A stretch of 64,000 bases of DNA from Conchocele bisecta (Eukaryota > Mollusca > Bivalvia > Lucinida > Thyasiridae). This document shows, piece by piece, positions 33,531 through 45,249 of the stretch. The stretch covers positions 40,768,242 to 40,832,241 of the forward strand of contig CM055277.1 in assembly GCA_029237695.1 (NCBI GenBank). The letters run 5' to 3'. The notes beneath the pieces were generated by a model. The model worked only from the letters and a program-made list of their open reading frames with translations. It ran no database searches and was not told the DNA's origin. Numbering within the stretch: position 1 is the stretch's first letter; the number at the start of each line of letters is the position of its first letter. Both the position numbers and the translations under genes were made by a program.

Positions 33531-33854
33531 TGTACCAGTCCCATTACAAATCATTATACAATATTCAATATTCAAAGCTAGCTTCTATTCCTGGATACAG
33601 TACCAAGTTTGGAGCAAATATCTCAAATGGTTGTCACACAGCAGCTGTGTAACTCCACCATGTGACTGTCCACATTCTGCCTTAAATTGAGCTACTACAG
33701 AACTATGGAGAATTTTAATAGATGATGAATTAAAAGCACAAAAGTCCATAAAATCACATAACATTACCCTAAATAGTGTTATAGCTAAACATTCTACATA
33801 TAAAGACTCATCACTCAAACTATACCAACATATGCCACTCTGGAATGGTCGAAT

Positions 33855-34365
33855 ATAGAGGTTAGAGGATAACAAATGGTACGAAATCGCCCAGGGTGTA
33901 TGCAAAAATAGAGGTTAGAGGATAACAAATGGTGCGAAATCGCCCAGGGTGTATGCAAAAATAGTCCGGTATAAAAACATAGTGCGGGTGTTTTGAGGTC
34001 ACAGACACCGTTTGCTTGCAAATCTTGATCCATTACTACCCAATTTCACTGGAGGAACATTTTTGGATGCTTTTAACACCAGTTTTAAGCATATTTGTAG
34101 CATTTAAAAGAAAACACTCAACCTGCTGGTCACGTATTGTAAACAGAGTTTCCGTGGCCAAAAAATGTAAACAATATTGGGGGATATGACGAGGTTGGAT
34201 TTTTCTTTCTTATGAGTAAGTGAAGTGTAGACTGGCTGCAGGTCATGTACAAGTGGGTCCCACAGCATCCATACGAATAGTGAAAGTAGGAGCGACTGGC
34301 CTTATCGGATGGCATTCGGTTAAATTATATAGTAAAACTATTTGGTGGTTTCTAACCTATAAATA
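33855..34365 (-). mobile_element. MITE, family M2, copy 2 (inverted)
   Basis: Same body as 33078-33530 in reverse. Its left end is duplicated: GAGGTTAGAGGATAACAAAT occurs at 33857 and 33910. The right end TTGGTGGTTTCTAACCTATA closes at ~34363. Confidence 0.8.
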
Positions 34366-34369
34366 AGGT

Positions 34370-34845
34370 TAGAGGATACCAAATGGTGCGGAAATCGCCC
34401 AGGGTTTATGAAAAAATAGTCCGGTATAAAAAAATAGTGCGGGTGTTTTGATGTCACATACACCGTTTGCTTGCAAATCTTGATCCATTACCACCCAGTT
34501 TCACTGGAGGAACATTTTGGGTGCTTTTAACACCAGTTTTCAGCATATTTGTAGCATTTAAAAGAAAACACTGAACCTGTTGGTCACGTGATGTAAACAG
34601 AGTTTCCGTGGCCAAAAAATGTAAACAATATTGGGGGATATGACAAGGTTGGATTTTTCTTTCTTAGGAGTATGTGAACCTATTGTTTAGTTAATGCAGA
34701 ACCACTACATACTGGCTGCAGGTCATGTACAAGTGAGTCCCAGAGCATCCATACGAATAGTGAAAGTAGGAGAGACTGACCTTATTGGATGGCATTCGGT
34801 TAAACTATATAGTACAACTATTTGGTGGTGTCTAACCTATAGATC
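34370..34845 (-). mobile_element. MITE, family M2, copy 3 (inverted)
   Basis: Directly abuts copy 2 with only a few bases between (AATAAGGTTAGAGGATACCA start), so copies 2 and 3 are head-to-tail. The right end GTGGTGTCTAACCTATAG is at 34827-34844. Confidence 0.8.
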
Positions 34846-34914
34846 AGCAGGAAGGAAACTATAATGACACCGGGCAATGTAAGAAGAACTGGCGATCCAG
34901 AGTAAACATCTCAA

Positions 34915-35165
34915 TTTATCCATGACATTGCTGTGTAGAACCATTTTTATGAATTATTACTTGTGTCACATGTATATATGGTTTATAAGGTATAACATAC
35001 TTCACTATGTATATACATGTATGTAAATTGAGCATCATACGTATAAAAACACCATTATTTCGACTTGCCTTAAAACGCACATTTACAAATACAACTACGT
35101 CATAACTCTTATGTAGTGCAATGTAATGCAATGTAATGAACTGTAATTAGAGTTATGTACTTAGA
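34915..35165 (-). repeat. Dispersed repeat R2
   Basis: The segment from ~35050 to 35160 (complement TAAGTACATAACTCTAATTA then ATGCATT-like words) is shared in the other orientation with 47377-47465. Contains short ATGTAATGCA reiterations. Non-coding. Confidence 0.6.
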
Positions 35166-35184
35166 ACAATAGTGCATCCTGTGT

Positions 35185-35645
35185 TTAAGGTTAGACTATA
35201 CCAAATGGCGCGAAATCGCATAAGTGGTCCGGTATAAAAAAAATAGTGCGGGTGTTTTGAGGTCACAGACGGAGTTTGCTTGCAAATCTTGATCCATTAC
35301 TACCCAGTTTCACTTGAGGAACATTTTGGGGTGCTTTTAACACCAGTTTTCAGCATATTTGCAGCATTTAAAAGAAAACACTGAACTTGTTGGTCACGTG
35401 ATGTAAACAGAGTTTCCGTGGCCAAAAAATGTAAACAATATTGGATGATATGACGAGGCTGGATTTTTCTTTCTTAGGAGTAAGTAAACCTATTGTTTAA
35501 TTCATGCAGAACCAGTACAGACTGGCTGCAGGTCATATTCAAGTAGGTCCCACATACATACGATTAGTGATAGTAGGAGAGACTGGCCTTATTGGATGGC
35601 ATTCGGTTAAATTATATAGTAAAACTATTTGGTGTGGTGTAACCT
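35185..35645 (-). mobile_element. MITE, family M2, copy 4 (inverted)
   Basis: Starts TAAGGTTAGACTATACCAAA and ends near TTGGTGTGGTGTAACCTTA. Same body as the other copies with small deletions. Confidence 0.75.
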
Positions 35646-36034
35646 TAATACGCATTAAGCGTCTGAGTGACACAGATCAACGTGAATGTCGTACAATTTA
35701 CTGTAAAGTGGGGGTCGTTCTTTTTGATAATTAGAGTAACCCCATATGGGGCTACGACGTGATATTGCCAGAATAACTATGAATAAATTTACCTTGCTAC
35801 AAACGGAGAAGCATGGCGAACAGTTGTTGAAATAAATAACGCCGAGCTGAAGTTGCCACGCATTTTCTTCCACGCAATACTACCATCACATACTAGCACA
35901 CATTTTCGTCTAATTTAACTATAACTTCACTAATAAGATTGAAATGACTTCCTGTAGCACAATTGGATCGTTTCGCCCCTAATCGCGATCGCCATTGGGG
36001 CGTTTCGCACGAACATAGGAAAATCGACCACACC

Positions 36035-36970
36035 CTACAATAAACTGCTATGACGGCTGGCCAAACAAGCCAAGTTTCCCAACGTGCACATATACTGTGT
36101 TGTAGTACCATGGCCCGAGTGTATGTCGGTACCGTCGGATTCGGGCCTGAATCCCGTTTTCAAGTATGGTGGTCAATTGAAGTCAGAAATGCACGAACAT
36201 ATGAAAATCGACCACCCCCTACAATAAAGTACTATATGCACCAATACTGTGTTGTAGTACCATGGCCCAAGTGTGCGTCGGCACCGTCGGATTTGGGCAT
36301 GAATCCCGTTTTCAAGTATGGTGGTCAATTGAAGTCAGAAGTCCACGAAAATAGGAAAATCGACCACCCCCTAGAACCATGGCCCGAGTGTGCGTCGGCA
36401 CCGTCGGATTCAGGCCTGAATCCCGTTTTCAAGTATGGTGGTCAATTGAAGTTAGAAATGCACGAAAATAGGAAAATCGACAACCCACTTTACAATAAAA
36501 TGCTATGGCGGCTGGCCAAACAAGCAAGTTGCCCAATTTGCACATACACTGTGCTGTAGAACCATGGCCCGAGTGTATGTTGGCACCGTTGGATTCGGGC
36601 CTGAATCCCGTTTTCAAGTATGGTGGTCAATTGAAGTCAGAAATGCACGAAAATAGGAACATCGAGAACCCCCTACAATAAAGTGCTATGGCGGCTGGTC
36701 AAACAAGCCAAGTTGGCCAATGTGTACATATACTGTGCTGTACAACCATGGCCCGAGTGTGCGTCGGCACCATCGGATTCGGGCCAGAATCCCGTTTTCA
36801 AGTATGGTGTTCAATTAAAGTCAGAAATGAACGAACATAGGAAAATCGACCACCCCCTACAATAAAGTGCTATGGCGGCTGGCCAAACAAGCCAAGTTTC
36901 CCAATGTGCACATATACTGTTTTGTAGTACCATGGCCCTCGTCTGCGTCGGCACCTTCGGATTCGGGCGC
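36035..36970 (+). repeat. ~184-bp satellite, forward arm of an inverted composite
   Basis: CCATGGCCCGAGTGTGCGTC recurs at 36109, 36259, 36378, 36562, 36747 and 36930, the complete copies 183-185 bp apart. The unit also holds GTCGGATTCGGGCCTGAATC, TGGTGGTCAATTGAAGTCAG and GCTATGGCGGCTGGCCAAAC. The same satellite is on the other strand at 38930-40080. Open frames across it are repeat frames. Confidence 0.9.
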
Positions 36971-36999
36971 GTTTGCAAGCATGGTGGTCAGAAATGCAC

Positions 37000-37274
37000 G
37001 AACATAGACAAATCTCGCTCTCTTTGCCCTTGTATCCAGCTATCTCAATCTCCCCTGTCTGCCGATTTATGTTCGTCTCCCTCTCTCCTCTGTCTCTCCA
37101 GCGCTTCTATGTCATTTTCACTCCCTTCTGTCCACCTCACTCGTCTTTCTGTTCATCTCCATCAATCGCCATATCTCTCTCCGTATGTCCACCTTTCTCC
37201 ATCCATCTACCTCTTTTCCTTCATCCCTGTCCCTCTATCTCTGTCTCCGTCTCTCTCCCATTTGTTTTAACACT

Positions 37275-37276
<2 letters not shown>
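37000..37276 (-). repeat. ~36-bp minisatellite, forward arm (pyrimidine-rich on +)
   Basis: TCCACCTCACTCG, GTCCACCTTTCTCC and similar words are complements of the unit of the 37840-38890 array. More degenerate than the right arm. Confidence 0.65.

Positions 37277-37364
<88 letters not shown>
37277..37364. repeat. (CT)n microsatellite, ~44 repeats
   Basis: An uninterrupted CT dinucleotide run of ~88 bp at the inner end of the left arm. Confidence 0.99.
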
Positions 37365-37368
<4 letters not shown>

Positions 37369-37812
37369 ATAAGGCCATTTACTTCAATTAAGAATAATCT
37401 ATATTTACAGAGTATACTCCATTCCCGTAATATTGCTCTTTCTTTATCCATTTATAACCGTTACTATAGATACACGTCGTTTAAAAATGAGGTTATCAGA
37501 ATTAATCGATTACCAAAATTATCAAGTGTTAATCGAAAATGGCTATGCTGCTTCGGTACAACAGCAATATTTGAGCGAGGTCAAAAGTATCCGCACGGTT
37601 ACCGAAATGTACCACACGAATTCCCCAAAATCATATTGCTCTATCCTTGGCAGTGTTAGTTGGACAAACGGAAAACGATAGCTTTTTTGGCGATTTAGCT
37701 GTCCCATCTACATGTATATCTACTCTGTCATCAGTGATAATTTTGAGAAATATGCATCCAAGATGGCCGCCAAATAATTATAGTATGCTACATACGTTTA
37801 ACTGATTCCATA
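37365..37812 (+). other. Unique core of the inverted composite, with a short open frame
   Basis: Not repeated elsewhere in the window. An ATG at 37487 opens ~65 codons (MRLSELIDYQNYQVLIENGY at the N terminus) ending ~37681. The composition is protein-like, with charged and polar residues, but no family is recognised. A CATCCAAGATGGCCGCC word lies at 37757. Confidence 0.25.
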
Positions 37813-37839
37813 TTACAACAGACGGAACAGAGTCTTAAA

Positions 37840-38890
37840 TGGAGAGAGCTGGAGATACGGTGGAAGAGAGGGAGACAGAGAGAGGTGGACAAGGTAGGAG
37901 AGGCGGAGATGGCGAGAACTGGAGTCAATGTGTGAAGAAAGGGAGACAGAGATCGATAGGTGGACATGCGATGGAAACAGGTAGAGAGAGGTGAACAGAC
38001 AGACGGGGAAGAGAGATGGAATTAAATGTAGAGAGTTGTACGATGCATAGATACGGCAGAGACAGAGATGGAGAGAGGTGGACTCACGAGGGAAGACATT
38101 GGGGTGGTGTGGACACACGAGGGTAGAAAGGGAGATGGAGAGAGGTTGACACACTAGGGAAGAGCAGGACATGGAGAGCGGTGGACACGCAAGGTAATAC
38201 AGTGAGATGGTGAGGGGTGGACACACGAGGGAAGATAGGGAGATGGACAGAGGTGGACATACGAGGGAAGAGAATGCCATGGAGAGCGGCGGAGACACGA
38301 GAGAAGACAGTCAGATGGTGAGAGGTGGACATACCAGGGACTCGAGGGACATGGATTGTGGTGGACACACGAGCGAAAACAGTGAGATGGAGAGAGGTGG
38401 ACACACGATGGAATATAGGGAGGTGGATAGAGGTTGACGCACAAGGGAAGAGAGGGAGATAGAAAGAGGTCTACACACGAGGGAAGACAGTGTGACGGAC
38501 AGAGGTGGAAGCAAGAGGGAAGACATGGAGGTGCTGACAGGTGGACATACGAGGGAAGAGAGGGATATGGAGTGAGGTGGATACACGAAATAAGACAGTG
38601 AGATAGTGAGAGGTGGACATACGGGGGGGGGTGCAGATAGATGGAGAGAAGTTGTAAGATATGTAGATAGGGCGATATTTACCGACTGGGAAAGAGAGTG
38701 AGATGGAGAATGTGATTAGACAAGGGTGCGATATAGAGATAAGTGGGAATACGGGGGAAGGGAGAAAGGAGATGGAGAAAGGAGGACAGAGGGAGGAGAT
38801 GGAGAGAGGTGGACACAATGTGGAAGAGAGGTACATGAAGATGGAGACAAGTGGACAGATGGGTAGCAGAGAGTGAGATGTGGATATTTT
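37840..38890 (+). repeat. ~36-bp minisatellite, right arm (purine-rich on +)
   Basis: About 28 degenerate copies of GGTGGACACACGAGGGAAGA plus CAGTGAGATGGAGAGA; consecutive copies 36 bp apart around 38361-38397. The complement reads as Leu/Ser/Pro-rich open frames in all three frames, an array artefact rather than a gene. Confidence 0.9.
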
Positions 38891-38929
38891 AATATAGACC
38901 ATTTTCCTGCCTTTCTGACGTCAAATGAC

Positions 38930-40080
38930 CACCATCCTTCTAAATGGATGTCAGGCCCCTATCCGACGGTGCCGACGGATACACGGGACATAGCCCTACA
39001 ACTTAGTATATGACCTCATTGGGAAATTTGGCTAGTTTGGCTAGCCGTCATGCCATGTTAATTTAGGGTGTGGTCGATTTTCCTATTTTCGTGGCATAAC
39101 AGTAAATAGGATTCAGGCCCCAACACGACGGTCCCGACGTATACTCGGGACATAGCCCTACAACTGAGTATATGCTACATTTGGCAACTTGACTTGTTTG
39201 ACCAGCAGCCATGCCATTTAAATTTAGGGGATGGTTCGTGGCTTTCTGACTTCAACTTTCTGATTCAGGCCCCAATTCGACGGTGCGGACGGATACTCGG
39301 GACATAGCCCTACAACTCAGTATATGTCTACATTAGGCAACTATACTTGCTTGGCCAGCCGCCATACCATATTAATTTAGGGGTGGTCGATTTGCCTATG
39401 TTCGTGTCTTTCTGAATTCAATCGACCACCATACTTGAACACGGGATTCAGGTCCGAATCCGACGGTGCAGACTCATACTCGGGACATCGTACAACAACA
39501 CAGTATATGTGCACATTGGGCAACTTGGCTTGTTTTGCCAGCCGCCATAGCACTTTGTTCTAGGGGGTGGTCGATTTTCTATGATTCAGGCCCGAATCCG
39601 ACGGTGCCGACGGTGCTGACGGTGCCGCCTGTGTCAACGCATACTCGAGCGATGGTACTACAACACCGTATATGTCCACATTTGGCAACTTGGCTTGTTT
39701 GGCCAGCCGCCATAGCACTTTGTTCTATGGGGTTGTCGATTTTCCTATGTTCGTGCATTGTGTGACTTCAATTGATCACCATACTGAAAACGGGATCCAG
39801 GCCCGATTCCGACGGTGCCGACACATACATTGGGCAATTTGATTTGTTTGACCAGCCGCCATGCCATTTTAATTCAGGGGGTGGTCTATTTGCCCATTTT
39901 CTTGGTTTTCTGATTTCAACCGACCACCATATTTGTAAATGGGATTCAGGCCCAAATCCGACGGTGCCGCCGTATACTCGGGACATAACCCTACAACTCA
40001 GTATATGTCTACATTGGGCAACTTGGCTTGTTTGGCTAGCCGTCATGCCATTTTAATTTCGGCGTGGTAGATTAGCCATT
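38930..40080 (-). repeat. ~160-185-bp satellite, inverted arm of the composite
   Basis: The reverse complement of the 36035-36970 unit: GGGGTGGTCGATTTTCCTAT, GATTCAGGCCCGAATCCGAC, GGTGCCGACGGATACTCGGG, GGCTTGTTTGGCCAGCCGCC. Spacing between copies 158-185 bp. Confidence 0.9.
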
Positions 40081-40194
40081 TCTGACAGCCTTATTTTACG
40101 CTATTTCCGGCGGATATGTAGGGCAGATTCTTTACGGGATGAACTTCCGGCGGACAACATCAGCTTAGCATAAATAACATATCGCGTGAAATTC

Positions 40195-40650
40195 TTGGAA
40201 ACGGGCAACCAATTGATTTCCCATAGACCCACATTCACACAAACATGACAATCGCAAACTACCATTTTTGTTACTTCCATTCCTGGAGTCAGTGACCTAA
40301 GCCAGTTCTAGATCCATGCCAACAGGGGGTCATGCGGGTTGATTTCCATGAGTTATTTCACCTTTTTTGACGGAACCGTCTACTTTCACTTTCGAAATCT
40401 CTATCTCATCCCCACAAAGTCGCACCCAGAAAATGTAACCTGCATGTTTAGAGCATGAAAATAATATAATAAAATGTTTGGCCCATACATACCTTTCCTG
40501 CAGCATCTATTTTATTTATCTCTCTGTCATAAAAATAACAATCAATGCCGTTGTCCTGAGAATTTACTCCTTGTTGCTAAGCTGTACCAGGACTGGTTTA
40601 CCGTCTATATTATTCATATTAAGTTGACTGTGTCGTGTAGAAGGAGATAA
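40195..40650 (+). repeat. Dispersed repeat R3, intact copy
   Basis: Runs GAAACGGGCAACCAATTGAT through AATGTAACCTGCATGTTTAG to CCAGGACTGGTTTACCGTCT. It is the uninterrupted version of 41521-41789 plus 44100-44335 and so gives the empty site for the element between them. Confidence 0.85.
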
Positions 40651-40654
40651 TTTT

Positions 40655-41520
40655 CTGATTTTGTATTAATTATAACAAGTATATTCATTAACTTTCATCG
40701 AAATATGTTTTCGCATTGATTGGGTCAGTACAGTGCGAGTCGCGACATATTTAGTAGTTCGCGACAACCCTCAAACCAGCACAGAAGATTTAACGATTTC
40801 ATGATTTCCGTTGGTCAACTAATGATGCCCTGTTATACGAATAACCGCATAAATGCTTTACTGAATGACACTTACTCATTGAGTGAACACTGTTTCACAC
40901 AAGTGATTGATTTTGCTATTTCCTGTAACAAATGTTATGCAATAATGGGCAAAATGCACAGCCAACCCACAAAATTCAAGGTTATTGAGTAAAATTTGGT
41001 TTCACACACAGGCAACACTCATTTCAGTACTACAAATTGATTCAATGGGTCCAGAAAATAATTCTACACAGGCTATCTCTACAAATGTAGCAAAGAAATT
41101 ACCCAAAAGTTGTGCTGGTTAAGCAAAAATTGGAAGATTTTTGCCAAAAAATCCAGTTTCCGACGGGTAAACAATAAGTATGGTAAATACGGTAATTGGT
41201 TTCTTCTGACAGAATTTGCCAAATTTCCTGAAGCAGACATTTTACTTGATACCATGACTTCAGCTAACATACTAGCAATGTCCCATAGCTGAAAAGTGGT
41301 ACATCTTTGAGAAATTTGCCATATTATGCTTATGGGAAACCAAATTATTTCCCCCTTTTACATTATTAGAAGGATTTTTTTTTCTCATTTTGACGATTTT
41401 CGACATTTTCTTCTGCGTCGAATATTGTCGTGAAATGTTGGCGAATGCCGGAAGACGCGATCGGGCAATACAAAAGATACAACTGGTACAATTGCAGACA
41501 GCCTGTAGAAACAGGGTCAT
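40655..41520. other. AT-rich stretch with no gene recognised
   Basis: Short open frames only, none with recognisable motifs. No tandem repeat seen. Confidence 0.4.
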
Positions 41521-44335
41521 ATAGGAAACGGGCAACCAATTGATTTCCCATATACCCACATTCACACAAACATGACAATCGCAAACTACCTGCGACAAAA
41601 TCAATTTTGTTACTTCCATTCCTGGAGTCATTGACCTAAGCCGGTTCTAGATCCATGCCAACACGGGGTCATGCGGGTTGATATCCAAGGATTATTTCCC
41701 CTTTTTTGACGGAACCGTCTACTTTCATTTTCGAAATCTCTATATCACCCCCACATCAAGTCGCACACAGAAAATTTAACCTGCATGTCTGTCACGAATC
41801 GTAGCCGACTATTTTCTTTATCATCCATTAATTGTAACACGGGTCACACAATACTAGTATATAGAACAATAATCGAATATTCTAGTACAGACGATCGAAT
41901 AGGTAATGGTGTGTGAAATATCGCTCCCGTGGAAGAAACCGCTGGAGAGAATAGCGCTTTATCCGAAACCGCGCACGGACCACCCACCAGTATTGGATTT
42001 TGCACTGGTTATATCTGGGTGATCTACACTATTTATGCAGACTTGGATGCTAGCCTAATTACCTAGTAGGTCATATCTACTTATGACTGAAGTATCTCAG
42101 ATTGATTCACCAGATATATCACGAGCTAGACTGACAGTTAGAACATTAGTCCACTTACGCAAAATTGTAAGCCAAATGTTGGCACATAAGTTTTACATTG
42201 GCAGGCAGACTACATGAGGATAGTCGTGCACTAGGGTGGGAGTATATATTGGATTTAGCACCATATACTATCAGTCGGACACTCAATTACATTCCTGTGA
42301 CATTGGAGCGCAAGCTTTCACTGGGAATTGGTGAGTACATATATTGTAGTTACTTTCTAATGCTGCCATTTAAGTCTGCAACTGACCAAAGACCGGCAAT
42401 TCTACGCATCGTTATCGTATCCTCGATAATACTGCACTATTTAATTTACCTGAGTTATTTGGCCCCGTTTCGACCAAACGCTTGGTCAATAAAAGCCGTA
42501 TGGCATGTATCCGCTGATGTAGATTAATCAAATCGTATTGATTCATTATTTCGTCGTGTTTACGTGTAAATGACAACGGTTACAGGACTGGCCTGTGGGA
42601 GCATTCCGTGAGTATTATAATGGCATATTATTCTCATGTGTTTTTGTTGCATGTCACTCTGACTAATTGCATTAGCAATTTATTGTATGTGTAAACGAAG
42701 GGCGAACTCGATTGAAATGTTCACTAACATTAGCTATGCATTTTATATTACGATTCAGTCCAATATCAGTTCTGCGCCCTGTACAATACATGAGAATATT
42801 GCCAATTTTAAACATGTCACAATTGTAACGTGAATTTTCAGGACGATTTTCATTACTATATGGGGGGACACATGTAAACCCCTAACCCAGTCGGCTGTAC
42901 ATTCATTTTATTAAGTCCTATACGTTCACAGTGTATTGTAAATATTGTAAATGCTATTGCGACCAGTATACAACCGGTCAGACAGTTCTGCTATAAACGC
43001 ACTGATTTATACATCAGTAAGCTGCAATAAGGACATGATGTGAAGTATAATTTATTTCAATCACTGATGCTTTGGGTCAGCCTGTGGAATCATACAGTCT
43101 GATTAGAGTATACAGTGTTTATTATTAGTAATGTAATAATATGAGTCTGCACAGGAAAATACTTGGCACAGTTGCTCTTTATTAAGTTAGCGCAGTTGGC
43201 CACGGGCAGTCTGATCCGGGTAAGGCCTGTCTCGCAATCAAATGTTTGTTTACTAATGGTAAATAACTGTGAATGACGTCTGTATCCACATGCACGGCTG
43301 TGAAGAGATATATCGTTGGGTACACTAGCTATAGTGGCTGTTTATTAATGTGTTATATCGCATTTTCCGACTTATGAAGTCCATCAGCCCCCTTCTTCCA
43401 ATTAGTGAAAATATATTTGTGTACATTGCATTTTATCATGTTTCATCATTGTAATATATGATGTTTAGTATTGCCATGCAATCATGATATTGATTTCATG
43501 TGCACTACTGTGACTATTATTGAGACTATAACACGTTACATTCTGGTAACAACACCGTTGGTGTTTTGTAGTCCCAGCCAGTACACCAGCCAGGCAGCCA
43601 GCGGGGACTCTGCTCCGCGTGGACCAAGGGCGTATTCGAGTGGGGCATCATTTTCCGGTGACGTCATTCCGTCCAAGGACGCGATGAATCGCTAAGGACG
43701 TTCACCGATGTGTTATTGGCCCCATCCGCCCAAGTAGGCTCTGTATCTCATCGTTACCAGTAACTTTACGACGTCATTAGAACGTCACTCCCATCATGGC
43801 GGAAGCCGGAGTTAATTAGCTGAACTCTTAACATTGAATCTTGATCCTGATCATGATGACGTATACTTTTGAACTATACCTACCTGTTCCAGAATCGTGG
43901 AGGTGCCTTGGTTGTGCAGGTGCCTGTGGCGGTGGCTACTTTGGGACGGTGTCCGTACTGACATATTCATCCATTGTTTGTGCATTTCATTTATGTAAAT
44001 ACATCATCATTGTAAAAATATACCTTGTTGTCTCCGTACACAACGTGTTTGGTGTTCCATCCCTTCAGTAAACTAGCCCGGTGTCACCCTGGCGTGACAA
44101 TGTGTAGAGCATGCAAATAATATAATAACATTTTTGGTATAGACATACCTTTCCTGTAGCATCTATTTTAGTTATCTCTCTGTTATAATAATAACAATCA
44201 ATGCCGTTGTCCTGAGAATTTACTCCTTGTTGCTAAGCTTTACCAGGACTGGTTTACCGTCTATATTATTCATAAGTTGACTGTCCTTTACCATCTATAT
44301 TATTCATAAGTTGACTATGTCCTCTTGGCTCGTTC
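41521..44335 (+). repeat. Dispersed repeat R3, split copy
   Basis: The left half (41521-41789) stops at CCTGCATGTC and the right half resumes at 44100 with ATGTGTAGAGCATG. The intact copy reads CCTGCATGTTTAGAGCATG. Everything between is the inserted TG...CA element. A second copy of the repeat's last ~35 bp follows at 44280-44325. Confidence 0.85.
41790..44099. mobile_element. TG...CA insertion, 2,310 bp (solo-LTR-like)
   Basis: Begins TGTCACGAATCG and ends CCTGGCGTGACA, giving the 7-bp inverted ends TGTCACG/CGTGACA typical of LTRs. It is flanked by ATGTC and ATGTG, a 5-bp duplication with one mismatch. No integrase or reverse transcriptase is seen inside, so it is either a long solo LTR or a non-autonomous element. 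Open frames at 42198-42527 and 43471-43695 lie inside; neither is recognised. A possible acceptor GTGTTTTGTAG (43560-43570) precedes a 37-codon run ending near 43687. Confidence 0.6.
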
Positions 44336-44339
44336 ATTT

Positions 44340-45110
44340 CGACACTAAATGCCGGTAATTCTTAACATCGGTACCCTTCGTCTATTATGGTGCACCGAAT
44401 ACAAGTCACATGTCAAGTCAAGTCGTCCGCAGATTAAATCGTCCGCAAGTCAAATCGTCCGCAAATCCGACAAGAGATAACAAACATGAATAATTAAATA
44501 AAATATGAATAAGGTGAAATGACAGAAACTGTAAACCGATTGCCAAGTCATTGTTAATTTGCAAATAGTGTATTATGTGATTCGAGCAAAATATTCCGGT
44601 CGTTTTTTTTGTGTCATTCATTTTACGAGTGATTTAGAGTCTATAAATGTTTCTGATTGTACTGACAATTTTACGTTTATTAAATATCTAAATTGAATAA
44701 AACAATTAAAAAATCAAGTGTTCGTTATTATATTTCATTTATTTATCTCTTTATTCGATCTAAAACAAATACGCAAAAATGTAAAATCAGTGTTCGACAT
44801 GGAGGTACATGTGTTAGCTATGCATTTGTTTTATTATTTTATCAGTATTATTTGATTATCAGTTCTGAGTCAGCGTAACATAAATTCATATTTAATTTGG
44901 CTGAAACGTCAGATAATACAAATGTATGTATTGGCAATTATTTTTATATTGATGTATATATATATATATAGTAATACACACATCGACGCGTCAGTCTGAT
45001 TTATGTCCCATACAATCATGAATTCGGGAACAAATTCCAATTTGGCGGGGAATTTTGTCACGGTATGTATGGTCATGTATGCAACTTACGATGGGCAGCA
45101 GGTGTGTATT
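44340..45110. other. AT-rich non-coding stretch
   Basis: Contains three GTCCGCARATYAAATC words at 44425-44465 and a (TA)n run near 44958-44972. No gene recognised. Confidence 0.45.
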
Positions 45111-45111
45111 C

Positions 45112-45245
45112 GTACCCGGCTAGCTCAGTCGGTTAGAGCAGACACATATGCATATCCTTGGTTAGTGCGGTAGTACGGTAATTAAACCAGTGGTCCCGGG
45201 TTCGGGCCCCGGGCCGGTACACATTTGTCTCGCCATGTGACATAA
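45112..45245 (+). repeat. tRNA-derived SINE
   Basis: GTACCCGGCTAGCTCAGTCG (A box TAGCTCAGTCGG) and CCCGGGTTCGGGCCCCGGG (B box in a strong T arm) followed by CCGGTAC and a tail CACATTTGTCTCGCCATGTG. Between the A and B boxes there is ~30 bp extra compared with a tRNA, so this is a SINE rather than a working gene. Tail shared with 1-24 on the minus strand. Confidence 0.75.
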
Positions 45246-45249
45246 GTAC

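Noticed and set aside
37185..38902. Long Leu/Ser/Pro-rich and Arg/Glu-rich open frames on both strands
   Set aside because: They come from (CT)n and the 36-bp minisatellite; all frames on a strand stay open for the same reason.
42198..42527. 109-codon gene inside the TG...CA insertion
   Set aside because: No motif recognised, and the frame runs through a GTGAGT donor-like site into AT-rich sequence; not enough to call it.
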